DNA of 64,000 nucleotides from Vulcanimicrobiota bacterium (lineage in GTDB: Bacteria; Vulcanimicrobiota; Xenobia; Xenobiales; JADMJV01): NCBI GenBank assembly GCA_019637395.1, contig JAHBVR010000011.1, positions 62,001 to 126,000 of the forward strand, given 5' to 3'. The notes under the pieces were generated by a model. The model had not been told where the DNA came from, ran no database searches, and saw only the letters and a program-made list of their open reading frames with translations. The translations under genes were made by a program, and so were the position numbers. Position 1 is the stretch's first letter. Each line of letters starts with the position of its first letter. This document shows positions 1-8,611 of the stretch, piece by piece.

Positions 1-995
1 TCCGGAGCCATGTATTCCACCGTGCCCAAGAGCACGCCCGTGCTGGTCATGCGCACGCCGTCCTTGACCTTGGCGATGGAGAAATCGGTGAGCGCGATAA
101 TATCCTTGCTTTCGTCTATCAAAATGTTGCCGGGCTTGACATCGCGATGAACCACTCCGTTGCCGTGGGCATGCTCGAGCGCACTGAGCAATTGCTCCAG
201 AATGGTAATGATACGCTTGTTGGGAAACGGCCGCTTATATTCATCGATGAGCGTCTGCAGGCTGCGCGGGCTCAGGCACTCCATGACCAGGAAGACGAAG
301 CCGTCGCTCACGCAAATGTCGACCACCTGAATGATATTGGGATGGCGTAGCGAGGAGGCGACTTTCGCTTCCATCTGAAAGCGCTGCAGCACGCTGGCGT
401 CTTTGATCACCTCGGGAGCCAGAATTTTAATCGCGTAGGTCAAATCCCAACTGGCATGCCGGCCCAGGTAGACGCGGCCGACCGAGCCGCGCCCCAGTTC
501 CTTGATCAGTTGATAAGGTCCCAGTCTGCGCCCGGCCAGGTCAGCGGGCAATTCACGGCACAGATTGGCGGGCAGCACGGCCTTTTCGGCCTCATCTTTG
601 CTGAGTAATGAATTGGCTTTGAGCACCGGAGGCAACTCCAGAATATTGCTGCGAATGTGGTCGGCCTTGGGCGCCTTCTGCACCTCAAGAATCAGTTTAC
701 CCATCACGATGCGGTCCCCCAGCTGCAGGACCTGGTTCTGGATGACTTTCTCGTTGACTCGGGTCTGATTCGTCTTGGAAAGGTGCTGGATATGGTAGAC
801 TTTGGAACGATCCTCCCAGATCAGGCGGGCATGGACCCGCGAAACGGTTCCCTCGAAAAAAACGAAATGGTTGGGAGCGCAGGGCTCCTGGGCGTCGGCG
901 GCTCGCCCCAGGCGAATCTCCTCGGTGCTCAAGGGAAGGATGCGACCATAGCCGGGTCCTTCGATTACCTTGAGCTGATATCCCGAATTGAACAT
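1..995 (-). CDS. FHA domain-Ser/Thr protein kinase, 3' end outside window
   Basis: Only the N-terminal 331 residues lie in the window; the gene runs off the left edge. Residues 5-105 look like a forkhead-associated phosphopeptide-binding domain (RLGR at 28-31, SRVHARL at 52-58). A Hanks-type kinase starts near 158: a Gly-rich loop (GRGSVG, 168-173), the ATP lysine in YAIK (K190), HRDVKPGN (283-290) and GTVEYMAP closing the activation loop. The usual DFG is DFS (304-306). The start is the ATG just after AGAAGGAACG, a usable ribosome site. It is divergent from the radical SAM gene. A kinase with its own FHA domain usually signals by autophosphorylation; the substrate is unknown. Confidence 0.93.
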   Translation of the reverse strand, partial: MFNSGYQLKVIEGPGYGRILPLSTEEIRLGRAADAQEPCAPNHFVFFEGTVSRVHARLIWEDRSKVYHIQHLSKTNQTRVNEKVIQNQVLQLGDRIVMGKLILEVQKAPKADHIRSNILELPPVLKANSLLSKDEAEKAVLPANLCRELPADLAGRRLGPYQLIKELGRGSVGRVYLGRHASWDLTYAIKILAPEVIKDASVLQRFQMEAKVASSLRHPNIIQVVDICVSDGFVFLVMECLSPRSLQTLIDEYKRPFPNKRIITILEQLLSALEHAHGNGVVHRDVKPGNILIDESKDIIALTDFSIAKVKDGVRMTSTGVLLGTVEYMAP

Positions 996-1055
996 CGTTC
1001 CTTCTCTTACTTCTCAGCCGGAGGGGCGCTAACCCTTCCTCAAGAATTTCCCTCC

Positions 1056-2798
1056 GTGATTCTTCTGGTCAACCCCCCCTTTGCTTCGTTAGGGCGCCCC
1101 AACTTGGGCTTGAGCCTGCTCAAGGGCCAACTTCGGAGAGACGGACACGAATGTCGTATTTTATACGCGGATCATCGCCTGGCCGCAAGGGTGGGCCTGG
1201 AAAATTATGCCTGGGTGCATCGCGACTATGAAGCCTTAACGGGAGAATGGCTATTTTCGGGCTTTGTGCGCGCCAGCCGGGAGTGGGATTTCGGCTACCT
1301 GGAACACGCCAAACGCAATTATCCGCCCAGGGAATTAGAGTTGTTGCGGGCTGCGCTCCAACTGCTACCGGAATACTTGGAAGAAGTGTGCCGCGAGATC
1401 TTGGATTTCCACCCGAAAGTGGTCGGTTGTAGCTCCACCTTCCAGCAAAACAATGCGGCTCTGGCCATTTTACGCCGCCTCAAGGAACTGCGCCCCGAAC
1501 TGGTCACCATCATGGGCGGAGCCAACTTAGAAGGTTCCCTGGCCGAGCCCATCGAGAACTTCCCCTGGGTCGACTACACCGTGTCGGGCGAAGCCGAGGG
1601 CTGCATCAGCCGCCTCTACGAGCTGGCCTGTGAACACGGCGCTCATATTCCTCACCAGCTTTTACCGGCCGAGGTGGGCTGCCGCGGCCGTCGCCCCGGG
1701 CGTGGCCAGATCAGCCAGATGGACGATCTGGCCTATCCCGACTTTGCCGACTGCTTCGAGGGCCTGGCGGCCTGGCCGGCCCTGTCCGAAGTCCGCCCCA
1801 CCCTGACGCTGGAAGGGTCGCGTGGCTGCTGGTGGGGCCAGGTCAAGCATTGCACCTTCTGCGGACTCAACGGCAGCGGCATGAACTATCGCGCCAAATC
1901 AGCTGCACGCCTGTTGCGAGAGATTGACGAGTTGAGCCAACGCTACCAAACCCGCACCGTGGAGATGGTGGACAACATCATCGCGCCCAAGCACCTCAAG
2001 GACCTGCTGCCCGCGTTGGTAGGCCGGGATCTGCGCTTCTTCTGGGAAGTCAAGGCCAATCTCAAGGGCGCCCATTTCGAGTTGTTGCGCGCCGCCGGGG
2101 TGCACTGGGTGCAGCCGGGCATCGAGAGCTTCTCCGACCACGTGCTGGAATTGATGCGCAAAGGCCAGCGCGCCATCCAGAACATCTTCGTGCTCAAGGC
2201 GGCTCGCGAAAACGGCATCCGCCTTTCCTGGAACCTGTTGCTGCGCCACCCCGGCGAGCGCACCGAAGATCTGGTGGAACAACGGGATCTGGCTCATTCA
2301 CTGATGCACCTGCAGCCACCCCAGGCCTGTTGCGAAGTGCGTCCCGACCGTTTCAGTCCACTCTTTGGCGAAATCGAAAACCTCGAACCGTTCGAGGTTT
2401 ATTCCTACATCTATGAGTTGCCGGCCGAGGAAATACGCAAGATCGCCTACCTCTATGCCCTACCGCCCGACGATCGCCCGCCCGAATACCACCAGCGCTA
2501 CCAGGCCCTGGAACGCAAAGTGGAAGCCTGGAAAAATGCCTGGAAGTTCCCGGAAAAGCGCAGCCTGCACCGGGAAGACGGGCGCATTATCGACCGGCGC
2601 TGGCCCGGTCAGGAGCAGATCTACGAAATGAGCGCAGCCGAGATCGGATTACTGGAGGCCTGCCCCAGCCCGACTCGGCTGCTGGAAGTAGACGCGGCCT
2701 TACTCCCCAGACTTTTGGATCTGCGCCTTTGCTATCGAGACGAAACGCATGTCCTCAGCCTGGTTTTGAATAAGCCGGGCCATCAATTGACTTACTGA
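1056..2798 (+). CDS. B12-binding radical SAM enzyme, RiPP maturation type (rSAM_ocin_1-like)
   Basis: A 580-residue protein with an N-terminal cobalamin-binding Rossmann region (about 1-170) and a radical SAM barrel. The cluster cysteines are in GCWWGQVKHCTFCGLNG (C258, C266, C269). This motif, followed by DNIIAPKHLKDLLP, QPGIESFS and PDRFSPLF, matches what I know of the family that modifies ribosomal peptides (bacteriocin maturation radical SAM protein 1). I chose the GTG just before ILLVNPPF because the open frame upstream overlaps the divergent kinase and carries no domain. No precursor peptide, leader peptidase or transporter is evident beside it, so the substrate is unknown. Its 3' end overlaps the convergent NlpC/P60 gene by 7 bases. 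Confidence 0.88.
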   Translation: MILLVNPPFASLGRPNLGLSLLKGQLRRDGHECRILYADHRLAARVGLENYAWVHRDYEALTGEWLFSGFVRASREWDFGYLEHAKRNYPPRELELLRAALQLLPEYLEEVCREILDFHPKVVGCSSTFQQNNAALAILRRLKELRPELVTIMGGANLEGSLAEPIENFPWVDYTVSGEAEGCISRLYELACEHGAHIPHQLLPAEVGCRGRRPGRGQISQMDDLAYPDFADCFEGLAAWPALSEVRPTLTLEGSRGCWWGQVKHCTFCGLNGSGMNYRAKSAARLLREIDELSQRYQTRTVEMVDNIIAPKHLKDLLPALVGRDLRFFWEVKANLKGAHFELLRAAGVHWVQPGIESFSDHVLELMRKGQRAIQNIFVLKAARENGIRLSWNLLLRHPGERTEDLVEQRDLAHSLMHLQPPQACCEVRPDRFSPLFGEIENLEPFEVYSYIYELPAEEIRKIAYLYALPPDDRPPEYHQRYQALERKVEAWKNAWKFPEKRSLHREDGRIIDRRWPGQEQIYEMSAAEIGLLEACPSPTRLLEVDAALLPRLLDLRLCYRDETHVLSLVLNKPGHQLTY

Positions 2799-3607
2799 AG
2801 TTCGGGAGGGCGGGCTCCGCCGATAAAGGTCGACCAGTTGATCGGCTCCTTCTTGGCGCCTTCCTTGGCGTTGTCCGTGCCCATGGTCATGCCGTTACCC
2901 AGATAAATTTCCACGTGGCTGGCCTGCCCCGGGGGGATACCGCGATCGTTGGGCGACCAGAAAAAGACCAGATCGCCGGGCTGCAGTTCTTCTTTGGAAA
3001 CTTTGTTGTTCTTGTAGTGGGCCTGCAAGCCGCGGGCGTTCATGTGGCCGACATTGGAGCCGGCCTGGCCCAGAGCCCAACTGACCAGGCCCGAGCAGTC
3101 GAACTTGTTCGGACCGGCGGCGCCGAACACATAGGGAGCGCCTTGCTTGGACAGAGCCGCGTCCATCAGCTTCTGCACCTTGGGGTTGGCCACTTTGGGC
3201 GAGTCCCCGGTGCTGCTGGTGGAGCTGGTGGAACCGGTCGAGCCGGTCGAGCCGCCGCCCGAAACCGAGCCGCCACCGGCGCTGGAAACCGCGTCACTAC
3301 CGCCCATCAAGGAGGCGAACGGCGAAGAACCGCCGCTGGAGCGATTGGACATCAGTCCCAGCAGCAATGACATCATGCCCAACAACAACTGGTTGGTTTG
3401 CTGACTGAGAGCCAGCATCTGAGCGGCGCCGGGATCAGGAACCCCGCCGAAGTTCACCGAAGTGAGGTTGAGGCCGGGGGTGCCGACACGCTGCAAAGCG
3501 CCTGCGTTGCCGAATCCTCCCAGGCCGGGAGGAAGGGCGGTGGGAGGGAAGCCGAAGCCTCCGAGGGTATCCAGGGTTCCAGTGGTGGGTTGTTGTACAG
3601 CGAACAT
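2792..3607 (-). CDS. NlpC/P60-type cell-wall peptidase
   Basis: A 271-residue protein. The C-terminal half (about 145-265) is an NlpC/P60 fold that would cleave peptidoglycan stem peptides: DCSGLV with the nucleophile Cys, then ASHVEIYLG with the catalytic His. The first 140 residues are Gly/Pro/Ser/Thr-rich and include a hydrophobic LLLGMMSLLLGLM stretch and a Gly-Ser-Thr linker. There is no classical signal peptide although the fold is nearly always extracytoplasmic; the N-terminus is of the Ser/Thr/Pro-rich kind seen in several other proteins here. It is convergent with the radical SAM gene. Confidence 0.9.
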   Translation of the reverse strand: MFAVQQPTTGTLDTLGGFGFPPTALPPGLGGFGNAGALQRVGTPGLNLTSVNFGGVPDPGAAQMLALSQQTNQLLLGMMSLLLGLMSNRSSGGSSPFASLMGGSDAVSSAGGGSVSGGGSTGSTGSTSSTSSTGDSPKVANPKVQKLMDAALSKQGAPYVFGAAGPNKFDCSGLVSWALGQAGSNVGHMNARGLQAHYKNNKVSKEELQPGDLVFFWSPNDRGIPPGQASHVEIYLGNGMTMGTDNAKEGAKKEPINWSTFIGGARPPELQ

Positions 3608-3680
3608 AATACAGTTTTAACTTCTTCTCCATAAACAGCGATAAAACAGACGGCTCAAATTTAACAAACTGGATAAACTT

Positions 3681-5117
3681 TTGCGCGACCCTTATCATTA
3701 TCAAGGAACCTGCCCCCAGAGCGGCCGCCTGCTGCGCCTGGAGCGCACGGTAGAAGCTGAAAGGGCGGCCTTCGAGCTGATGCGGGAGTTACCCGAACTG
3801 GCCGAAGGCAAGATGTTCGGCCTCTTGCTGACGGCTGAAGGAGCTGTTTTGCGGGCTTTCTCCGGCACACAGCCACAAGCAGGCTGGGCTCCGCCCATCT
3901 ATACGCCCGCTCCCAGCCCGGTACCGGCCCAATTGGACCAACTCAAGCTCGAGCTGCAGTCCCTGGCGGCGCACCCGGCTTTCGCGCGGCTGAGCGAGCT
4001 CGAGGCGGATTGGCAGGACCGGCTTTCCCAGTTTCAACAAAGCTGCCGTCTGGCCAAAGCACGGCGCGACGATTTACGCCGCCAGGGCGGGGAGGAAGCC
4101 CGGCTGACCCTGCAAAGCCAGCGCGAGAGCACCGCGCGACGGCATCTGCGCGCCCGGCGCCGGGCGGAGCTGGAGCCGCTGGCAAACGAGGTGGCGGAAC
4201 TGCGGACTCGCATCCTTGAACTGAAGAAACAGCGCCGCCAACTCTCCGCCAACCTGCAGCGGCAAATGCACGACGAGCTATCGCAAACTCTCTCGGCCGG
4301 TCAGGGCTGGTCCCTGGCCTCGCTCTTCCCGGCCGGCCCACCCACCGGCACCGGCGAGTGCTGCGCTCCCAAGCTCCTGTTTCAAGCGGCCCGCGCCGGT
4401 CTCACGCCGGTGGCCATGGCCGAGTTTTGGTGGGGTCCCGCTCAGGGGACGCGCCGACCCGGCGAATTTTACGCCGCCTGCGCCGAACGCTGCCAACCTC
4501 TGATCGGCCCCTTGCTGGCGCGTCTTCAACCCCTGAAAATTCTCCACCAGGATGACGAGTTGCTGGCGGTCGTCAAGCCACCGGGAGTGCTGACGGTGCC
4601 GGGCCGGCAGAGCTGGAACCAGGATTGCCTGTGGCGACGGCTGCAACGGGAGTTCCCGCAAATTCTCCCGGTCCACCGGCTGGACATGGAAACCTCGGGA
4701 GTGTGCCTCTGGGCTCTCACTCCGGAGTGCCAGCGCGAACTGCAGCGCCAGTTTGCCCAAAAGCTCGTAAAAAAAACTTACCGCGCCCTGCTCAGTAGCC
4801 AGCCGGCGCAGCGCTCCGGTCGTCTGGACCTGCCCCTGGCTCCCGACCCTGGTCAACCCGGACGCTATCGCATCGATCCAGAAGGCAAACCAAGCCTGAC
4901 CGAGTTCGAGCAAATCCAGGGCGCGCTCTACCAGTTTCGGCCGCACACCGGACGCAGCCATCAAATTCGCGTCCATGCCGCTCAGGGATTACAGGCCCCG
5001 GTTCAGGGAGACCGCCTCTACGGCGGGGGCGACGGCCCCCTCCGTCTGCACGCCTCTTGTTTAGAAGTACTTCACCGAGGACAGGTGCTGCGCCTCGAAG
5101 CGGCCGCGCCCTTCTAA
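3681..5117 (+). CDS. RluA-family pseudouridine synthase with long N-terminal extension
   Basis: A 478-residue protein. The catalytic domain is in the C-terminal 220 residues: VHRLDMETSG with the catalytic Asp near residue 334, YRALL, and RPHTGRSHQIRVH. It should isomerise uridine to pseudouridine in rRNA or tRNA. The first 250 residues (GKMFGLLL, AFSG, then a charged Arg/Glu/Gln-rich coiled coil at about 90-195) resemble the extended RluA subfamily. The start is a TTG without a clear Shine-Dalgarno, so the exact N-terminus is uncertain. The specific RNA target cannot be assigned. Confidence 0.88.
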   Translation: MRDPYHYQGTCPQSGRLLRLERTVEAERAAFELMRELPELAEGKMFGLLLTAEGAVLRAFSGTQPQAGWAPPIYTPAPSPVPAQLDQLKLELQSLAAHPAFARLSELEADWQDRLSQFQQSCRLAKARRDDLRRQGGEEARLTLQSQRESTARRHLRARRRAELEPLANEVAELRTRILELKKQRRQLSANLQRQMHDELSQTLSAGQGWSLASLFPAGPPTGTGECCAPKLLFQAARAGLTPVAMAEFWWGPAQGTRRPGEFYAACAERCQPLIGPLLARLQPLKILHQDDELLAVVKPPGVLTVPGRQSWNQDCLWRRLQREFPQILPVHRLDMETSGVCLWALTPECQRELQRQFAQKLVKKTYRALLSSQPAQRSGRLDLPLAPDPGQPGRYRIDPEGKPSLTEFEQIQGALYQFRPHTGRSHQIRVHAAQGLQAPVQGDRLYGGGDGPLRLHASCLEVLHRGQVLRLEAAAPF

Positions 5118-5157
5118 AAAATTGGGAGGCCCGCGCCTTGGACCGCAGGCCTCCCAA
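5115..5157 (-). terminator. Rho-independent terminator of the Asn-rich gene
   Basis: A perfect 10-bp stem (TTGGGAGGCC / GGCCTCCCAA) with a 16-nt loop. Read on the minus strand it is followed by six T, so it terminates the Asn-rich gene. On the plus strand there is no T run, though the hairpin also sits just after the pseudouridine synthase stop. Confidence 0.8.
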
Positions 5158-5183
5158 ACCTCCCGTTGTGTGTTTCGCCGGAT

Positions 5184-5561
5184 TTAGCGGCAGCGGCTAT
5201 TGTGGTTATTATTGTGGCGATGGTGGCGGCGCCCGTTATTGTTGTTGCCGTACCAGTAATTCCCGTTGTTGTTATTCCAGCCGGCGTTGTTCCAACCGTT
5301 GTTGTTTCGGTAATTGTTATTCCAGTTGTTGGAGTAACCATAGTTCTGATTGTAGTTACAGTTGCCATTGGCGTTGGCATTGCCAGAGAATACGTAACTT
5401 TGGGTGCCGCCGTTATAGCAGGGCTGGTTCCACCCGTTATTGTAGCCGGTATTGTAGTTATAGTTGTAGTTCGAATTCCCGCCGCAGCGGGGTTTGGCCG
5501 CAACGGCGCCGCTCAGGGCCAGGGCGGCCAGGGATACGCAAGCAAGCTGGACAATACGCAT
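5184..5561 (-). CDS. Small secreted Asn/Tyr/Gly-rich low-complexity protein
   Basis: 125 residues: a Sec signal peptide (MRIVQLACVSLAALALSGAVAA, cut after AxA) and then an almost pure Asn/Tyr/Gly/Trp region (patterns such as NYNYNYN, NNGWNNAGWNNNNG), ending in Arg/His-rich RRHHRHNNNHNSRCR. Four Cys remain in the mature part. Shine-Dalgarno GAGGAG precedes the ATG and a strong terminator follows, so it is a single-gene unit. Function unknown; the composition suggests an extracellular or envelope matrix or adhesive. The hydrophobic plus-strand frames here are its antisense shadow. Confidence 0.82.
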   Translation of the reverse strand: MRIVQLACVSLAALALSGAVAAKPRCGGNSNYNYNYNTGYNNGWNQPCYNGGTQSYVFSGNANANGNCNYNQNYGYSNNWNNNYRNNNGWNNAGWNNNNGNYWYGNNNNGRRHHRHNNNHNSRCR

Positions 5562-5629
5562 GTTCGAGAGTTCTCCTCAGTTGTTGCCTTATGGGCTCGC
5601 CTCAAAAGTAACGCAATAGTAGAATTGAT

Positions 5630-6370
5630 TCATGACAACTTCTGACAATCCAACTCCTTGAACTTGCGGCGCGACAGCGCCAGCAAAACAGCACTGGGCG
5701 GAGCCAAGAAGAAACCGCTCAGAGCCGTTCCCAGACCGAGCCGGCGGCGTTCTTGTAGAGGCTCCAGCAAGAGGTTATCCAGCGCGCCTTTGAGGCGCTC
5801 CAGGAAAGACTCCACGGTGTCGCCCTCCCTCCAATAGAGGGCCGCTCCAAAGCGCAGTAAGACCGGTCCGGGCTGTGCATAGAGATGCTCATGACTGCAT
5901 AAAGGCTGGGTCCCCACAATAGCCACCGGCACGACCGGAATGCCCGGCACGTCCCGAGCCAGCACGGCCACTCCACGCTTGAACTCGCCCAACGCCATCA
6001 TGGCCGTAGGCGCCGCCTCGGGGTAAATGCCCAGGCAGGTTCCCTGCCGTAGCGCCCCCCGAGCATGGCGCAGGCTATGGCTGCCGCGCTCCACGGGAAT
6101 CGAGCCCAGCGCCCGGAGAAAATGCCCCAATACAGGAAGGCGCAAAACTTTGGCGTCGATCAGAAAGCGCACTCGCCGAGGTGAAAAGACACCCAGCAGG
6201 CCGCCATCCAGCACGGTGGGATGATTGCCGGCCAAAATCGCCCCACCCTGGCGCGGGAAATGCTCCAAACCCTCAAACGAAACGGGCCAGTAAGGCCGGA
6301 CCAGAAGGCGAAAGAAACGCTGCCCCCAGCGATACCAAAGGGCATGCTCCCCAAACAAAGCCATTCCCAT
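5630..6370 (-). CDS. 1-acyl-glycerol-3-phosphate acyltransferase-like (PlsC family)
   Basis: About 246 residues with the PlsC/LPLAT motifs: NHPTVLDGG (the HX4D catalytic motif), a second block near GSIPVERGSHSLRHA, then IYPEAAPT (EGT-like block) and IPVVPVAIVG. It should transfer an acyl chain to a lysophosphatidate or a related lipid at the inner membrane. I chose the ATG at MGMALFGEH. An earlier ATG (6424) would overlap the divergent glycerophosphodiesterase start and no ribosome site favours it. Divergent pairing with a glycerophosphodiesterase suggests a lipid theme. Confidence 0.85.
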   Translation of the reverse strand: MGMALFGEHALWYRWGQRFFRLLVRPYWPVSFEGLEHFPRQGGAILAGNHPTVLDGGLLGVFSPRRVRFLIDAKVLRLPVLGHFLRALGSIPVERGSHSLRHARGALRQGTCLGIYPEAAPTAMMALGEFKRGVAVLARDVPGIPVVPVAIVGTQPLCSHEHLYAQPGPVLLRFGAALYWREGDTVESFLERLKGALDNLLLEPLQERRRLGLGTALSGFFLAPPSAVLLALSRRKFKELDCQKLS

Positions 6371-6422
6371 GGGTGAAAGGCCGGCAGGGAAAGTCCTGCT
6401 CGCCCCTTGAACCCGGTTCGCC

Positions 6423-7181
6423 ATGTTTACTCGTCGACAAGTTCTCGCTGCAGCCGCCCTGACCCCATGGCTGGAGGCCGCCCAGGAAAGGCCCACTATG
6501 AAGCCCTGGAACGTCGCCCACCGCGGGGGCGCCAAATTGAACCCGGAAAACACCCTGGCCGCTTTCGCAAAAGCCATCCAGCTAGGCTGTGACGCCTTCG
6601 AGCTGGACATCCACTTCAGCCGCGACCGCGATCTGGCCGTTATCCACGATGATACGTTGGACCGCACCAGCCACAGGCCGGGCGTGGTTCACGACATGAC
6701 CATGGCCCAACTGAAAGAAGCCGACCCCAGCATTCCGAGTTTACGCGAGGCCTTGCGAGCCGCCCGCGGTAAAGTGCTGGTCGAAATCAAGCATCCTTCC
6801 ACAGGACCGCGCTACGAAGGGCTGGAGGCAGTGCTGCTCAAGCAACTGGCAGAGGAGGCCATGCTGGACCAGGTGGTGGTCATTTCCTTTGAACGCCAAT
6901 CATTGAAGCTGCTCCGCGAACAGAACGCCACCATCCAAACCGGCCTCTTAGTGGGCGGCCAGAGCGACGTGCCGGCCGCTCAAAAAGAGCTCGGCTGCAA
7001 CTGGATCGCTCCCCACTACGGCGTGGTCGACCGCGGCTACGTGGAAATGGCCCACGCGCTGGGTTTGCGGGTCAACACCTGGACGGTCAACGACGAAGCG
7101 AACATGCGGCGCCTGCTGGAAGCCGGTTGCGATTCCATCACCAGCGATCGCCCCGACTTGCTTAAACAGATTCTCGCTTAG
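6423..7181 (+). CDS. Glycerophosphodiester phosphodiesterase
   Basis: 252 residues of the GDPD TIM-barrel family: VAHRGGAKLNPENT, FELDIHFSRD (metal-binding Glu/Asp) and HDDTLDRT carry the catalytic His and metal ligands, with EIKHP and NTWTVND later. It hydrolyses glycerophosphodiesters to glycerol-3-phosphate and an alcohol. The N-terminus (TRRQVLAAAALTPWLEAA) has an RR followed by a hydrophobic stretch, so export by Sec or possibly Tat is likely. The 3' end overlaps the convergent mscL by 20 bases. Confidence 0.93.
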   Translation: MFTRRQVLAAAALTPWLEAAQERPTMKPWNVAHRGGAKLNPENTLAAFAKAIQLGCDAFELDIHFSRDRDLAVIHDDTLDRTSHRPGVVHDMTMAQLKEADPSIPSLREALRAARGKVLVEIKHPSTGPRYEGLEAVLLKQLAEEAMLDQVVVISFERQSLKLLREQNATIQTGLLVGGQSDVPAAQKELGCNWIAPHYGVVDRGYVEMAHALGLRVNTWTVNDEANMRRLLEAGCDSITSDRPDLLKQILA

Positions 7182-7602
7182 CCAGAATATCCCGTATCTC
7201 CGCCAACAGCACCTCCTGGGGCGATGGCTCGGGAGGGGCCGCGGCTTCTTCCGCTTCCTGGGTCTTCTTGATCCGGTTGATGGTGCGCACGCACAGGAAG
7301 ACGACGAAGGCCAGGATCAACGTATTGAAGGCCACGGTCAGGAACTGGCCATAGCCCAGCACCACCGCACCCGCCACCTTACGGGCTTCCGCCAGGGGCA
7401 AGCCCTCGGCAACCGCTCCTTTGAGCACCAGGTAGCTGTTGGCGAAGTCGACCTTGCCCAGCAGCCCTGTCAGAGGCACCACCATCTCATCCACAAACGA
7501 CTTGAGAATGCCGGTCATGGCACTACCGATAATCACACCCACAGCCAGGTCGACGGCGTTGCCCTGACCGACGAATTCCTTGAACTCTTTGAAAATTGAC
7601 AT
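7162..7602 (-). CDS. mscL: Large-conductance mechanosensitive channel MscL
   Basis: 146 residues, typical length. FKEFVGQGNAVDLAVGVIIGSA is the conserved TM1 gate helix, followed by a periplasmic loop, TM2 (FNTLILAFVVFLCVRTINR) and a charged C-terminal bundle ending EVLLAEIRDIL. It forms the pentameric pressure-relief channel in the inner membrane. It lies 11 bases downstream of the peroxidase gene on the same strand, so they may be cotranscribed. Confidence 0.97.
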   Translation of the reverse strand: MSIFKEFKEFVGQGNAVDLAVGVIIGSAMTGILKSFVDEMVVPLTGLLGKVDFANSYLVLKGAVAEGLPLAEARKVAGAVVLGYGQFLTVAFNTLILAFVVFLCVRTINRIKKTQEAEEAAAPPEPSPQEVLLAEIRDILAKRESV

Positions 7603-7613
7603 GCAGAGACCTT

Positions 7614-8591
7614 TTACGGAGAGCGCACATAGTCCTTGGGAATTTCCCCGGTCAGCGAGGTAAGAAAGTCACAAAGCTCCGCCACCTCTTGAGGGGTGAG
7701 CTGCTGGCCGCACTCGTGGCGGCCCATCAGAGCGACCGCTTCCTCCAGCTGGCGCACCTGCCCGTTGTGATAATAGGGTCCCGTCTCGCAAACATTGCGC
7801 AGGGAAGGCACTTTGAAAACTCCATCGTCGGCGGCCGCGTGGGTGGCCAGGAAGCGACCGCGATCCTGGCTGGCGAAGGCCTCTTTGCGCCCCAACTTGC
7901 GCAGCTCGGTGCCACCGAGAGCGGCTCCGTGATGGCATTCCGCGCAGCCCACCCGCAGAAAGTGTTCCAAGCCTTTGAGTTGCCGAGAATCCAGCGCCGT
8001 CTCGTCGCCTTCCAGATAGCGGTCGAAGGGAGCCGGCGTTACCAGGCCGCGCTCAAAAGCACCGATGGCCAGCATCACGTAGGCGTAGCGCACCGGCTGC
8101 GGGTCGCCTGGAAAGGCCTGGGCAAACAGTCTCCGATAGCCGGGATCAGCCAGCAGCCGCTTTTCCACTTCGAAACCGTCCGGCATGGCCATCTCCACCG
8201 GATTGGTGAGAGGGGAACCCGCCTGGCTCTCCACCGTCGGGCTGCGCCCATCCCAGAATTGCCAGGAATGCAGAGCCGCGTGGTAGACGGTGGGAGCATT
8301 GCGGGTGCCGCGCCCGCTGACGGCTCCGGGTGAAGTCGGGCGCCCGTCGGCCCCAAAACCGTAGCGCAGGTCGTGGCAGCTATTGCAGCTCATGGTGTTG
8401 TTTTGGGAGAGCCGCTTTTCGTAAAAGAGCGTCCGCCCCAGCTCGATTAAAGCCGGGCCGGGTATCTTACCCTTTTCATCCATGCGCTGCGGCAGCGGTG
8501 CAAACACCTTCTGAGCGCGTTGCAGCAAGGAAAGAGGCTGGCCCAACACGGGCAGGACCAGTCCGAGAATCAGCCAGGCTTTGCGCTTCAT
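7614..8591 (-). CDS. Dihaem cytochrome c peroxidase (MauG/CCP family)
   Basis: 325 residues with a signal peptide (MKRKAWLILGLVLPVLGQ) and two CXXCH haem c sites, CNSCH near 69 and CAECH near 217. FYEKRLSQNNTMSCNSCH and the GTRNAPTVYHA, FWDGRS and PSLRNV blocks are typical of bacterial periplasmic peroxidases reducing H2O2 with cytochrome electrons. It is upstream of mscL on the same strand and divergent from the secreted protein gene beginning at 8612. Confidence 0.94.
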   Translation of the reverse strand: MKRKAWLILGLVLPVLGQPLSLLQRAQKVFAPLPQRMDEKGKIPGPALIELGRTLFYEKRLSQNNTMSCNSCHDLRYGFGADGRPTSPGAVSGRGTRNAPTVYHAALHSWQFWDGRSPTVESQAGSPLTNPVEMAMPDGFEVEKRLLADPGYRRLFAQAFPGDPQPVRYAYVMLAIGAFERGLVTPAPFDRYLEGDETALDSRQLKGLEHFLRVGCAECHHGAALGGTELRKLGRKEAFASQDRGRFLATHAAADDGVFKVPSLRNVCETGPYYHNGQVRQLEEAVALMGRHECGQQLTPQEVAELCDFLTSLTGEIPKDYVRSP

Positions 8592-8611
8592 CGCACAGAA
8601 CTGCTCAAGCG

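Noticed and set aside
5166-5645. A Val/Ile-rich plus-strand frame that looks like a membrane protein
   Set aside because: It is the antisense of Asn/Tyr codons of the Asn-rich gene (AAC/AAT become GTT/ATT), which explains its hydrophobicity.
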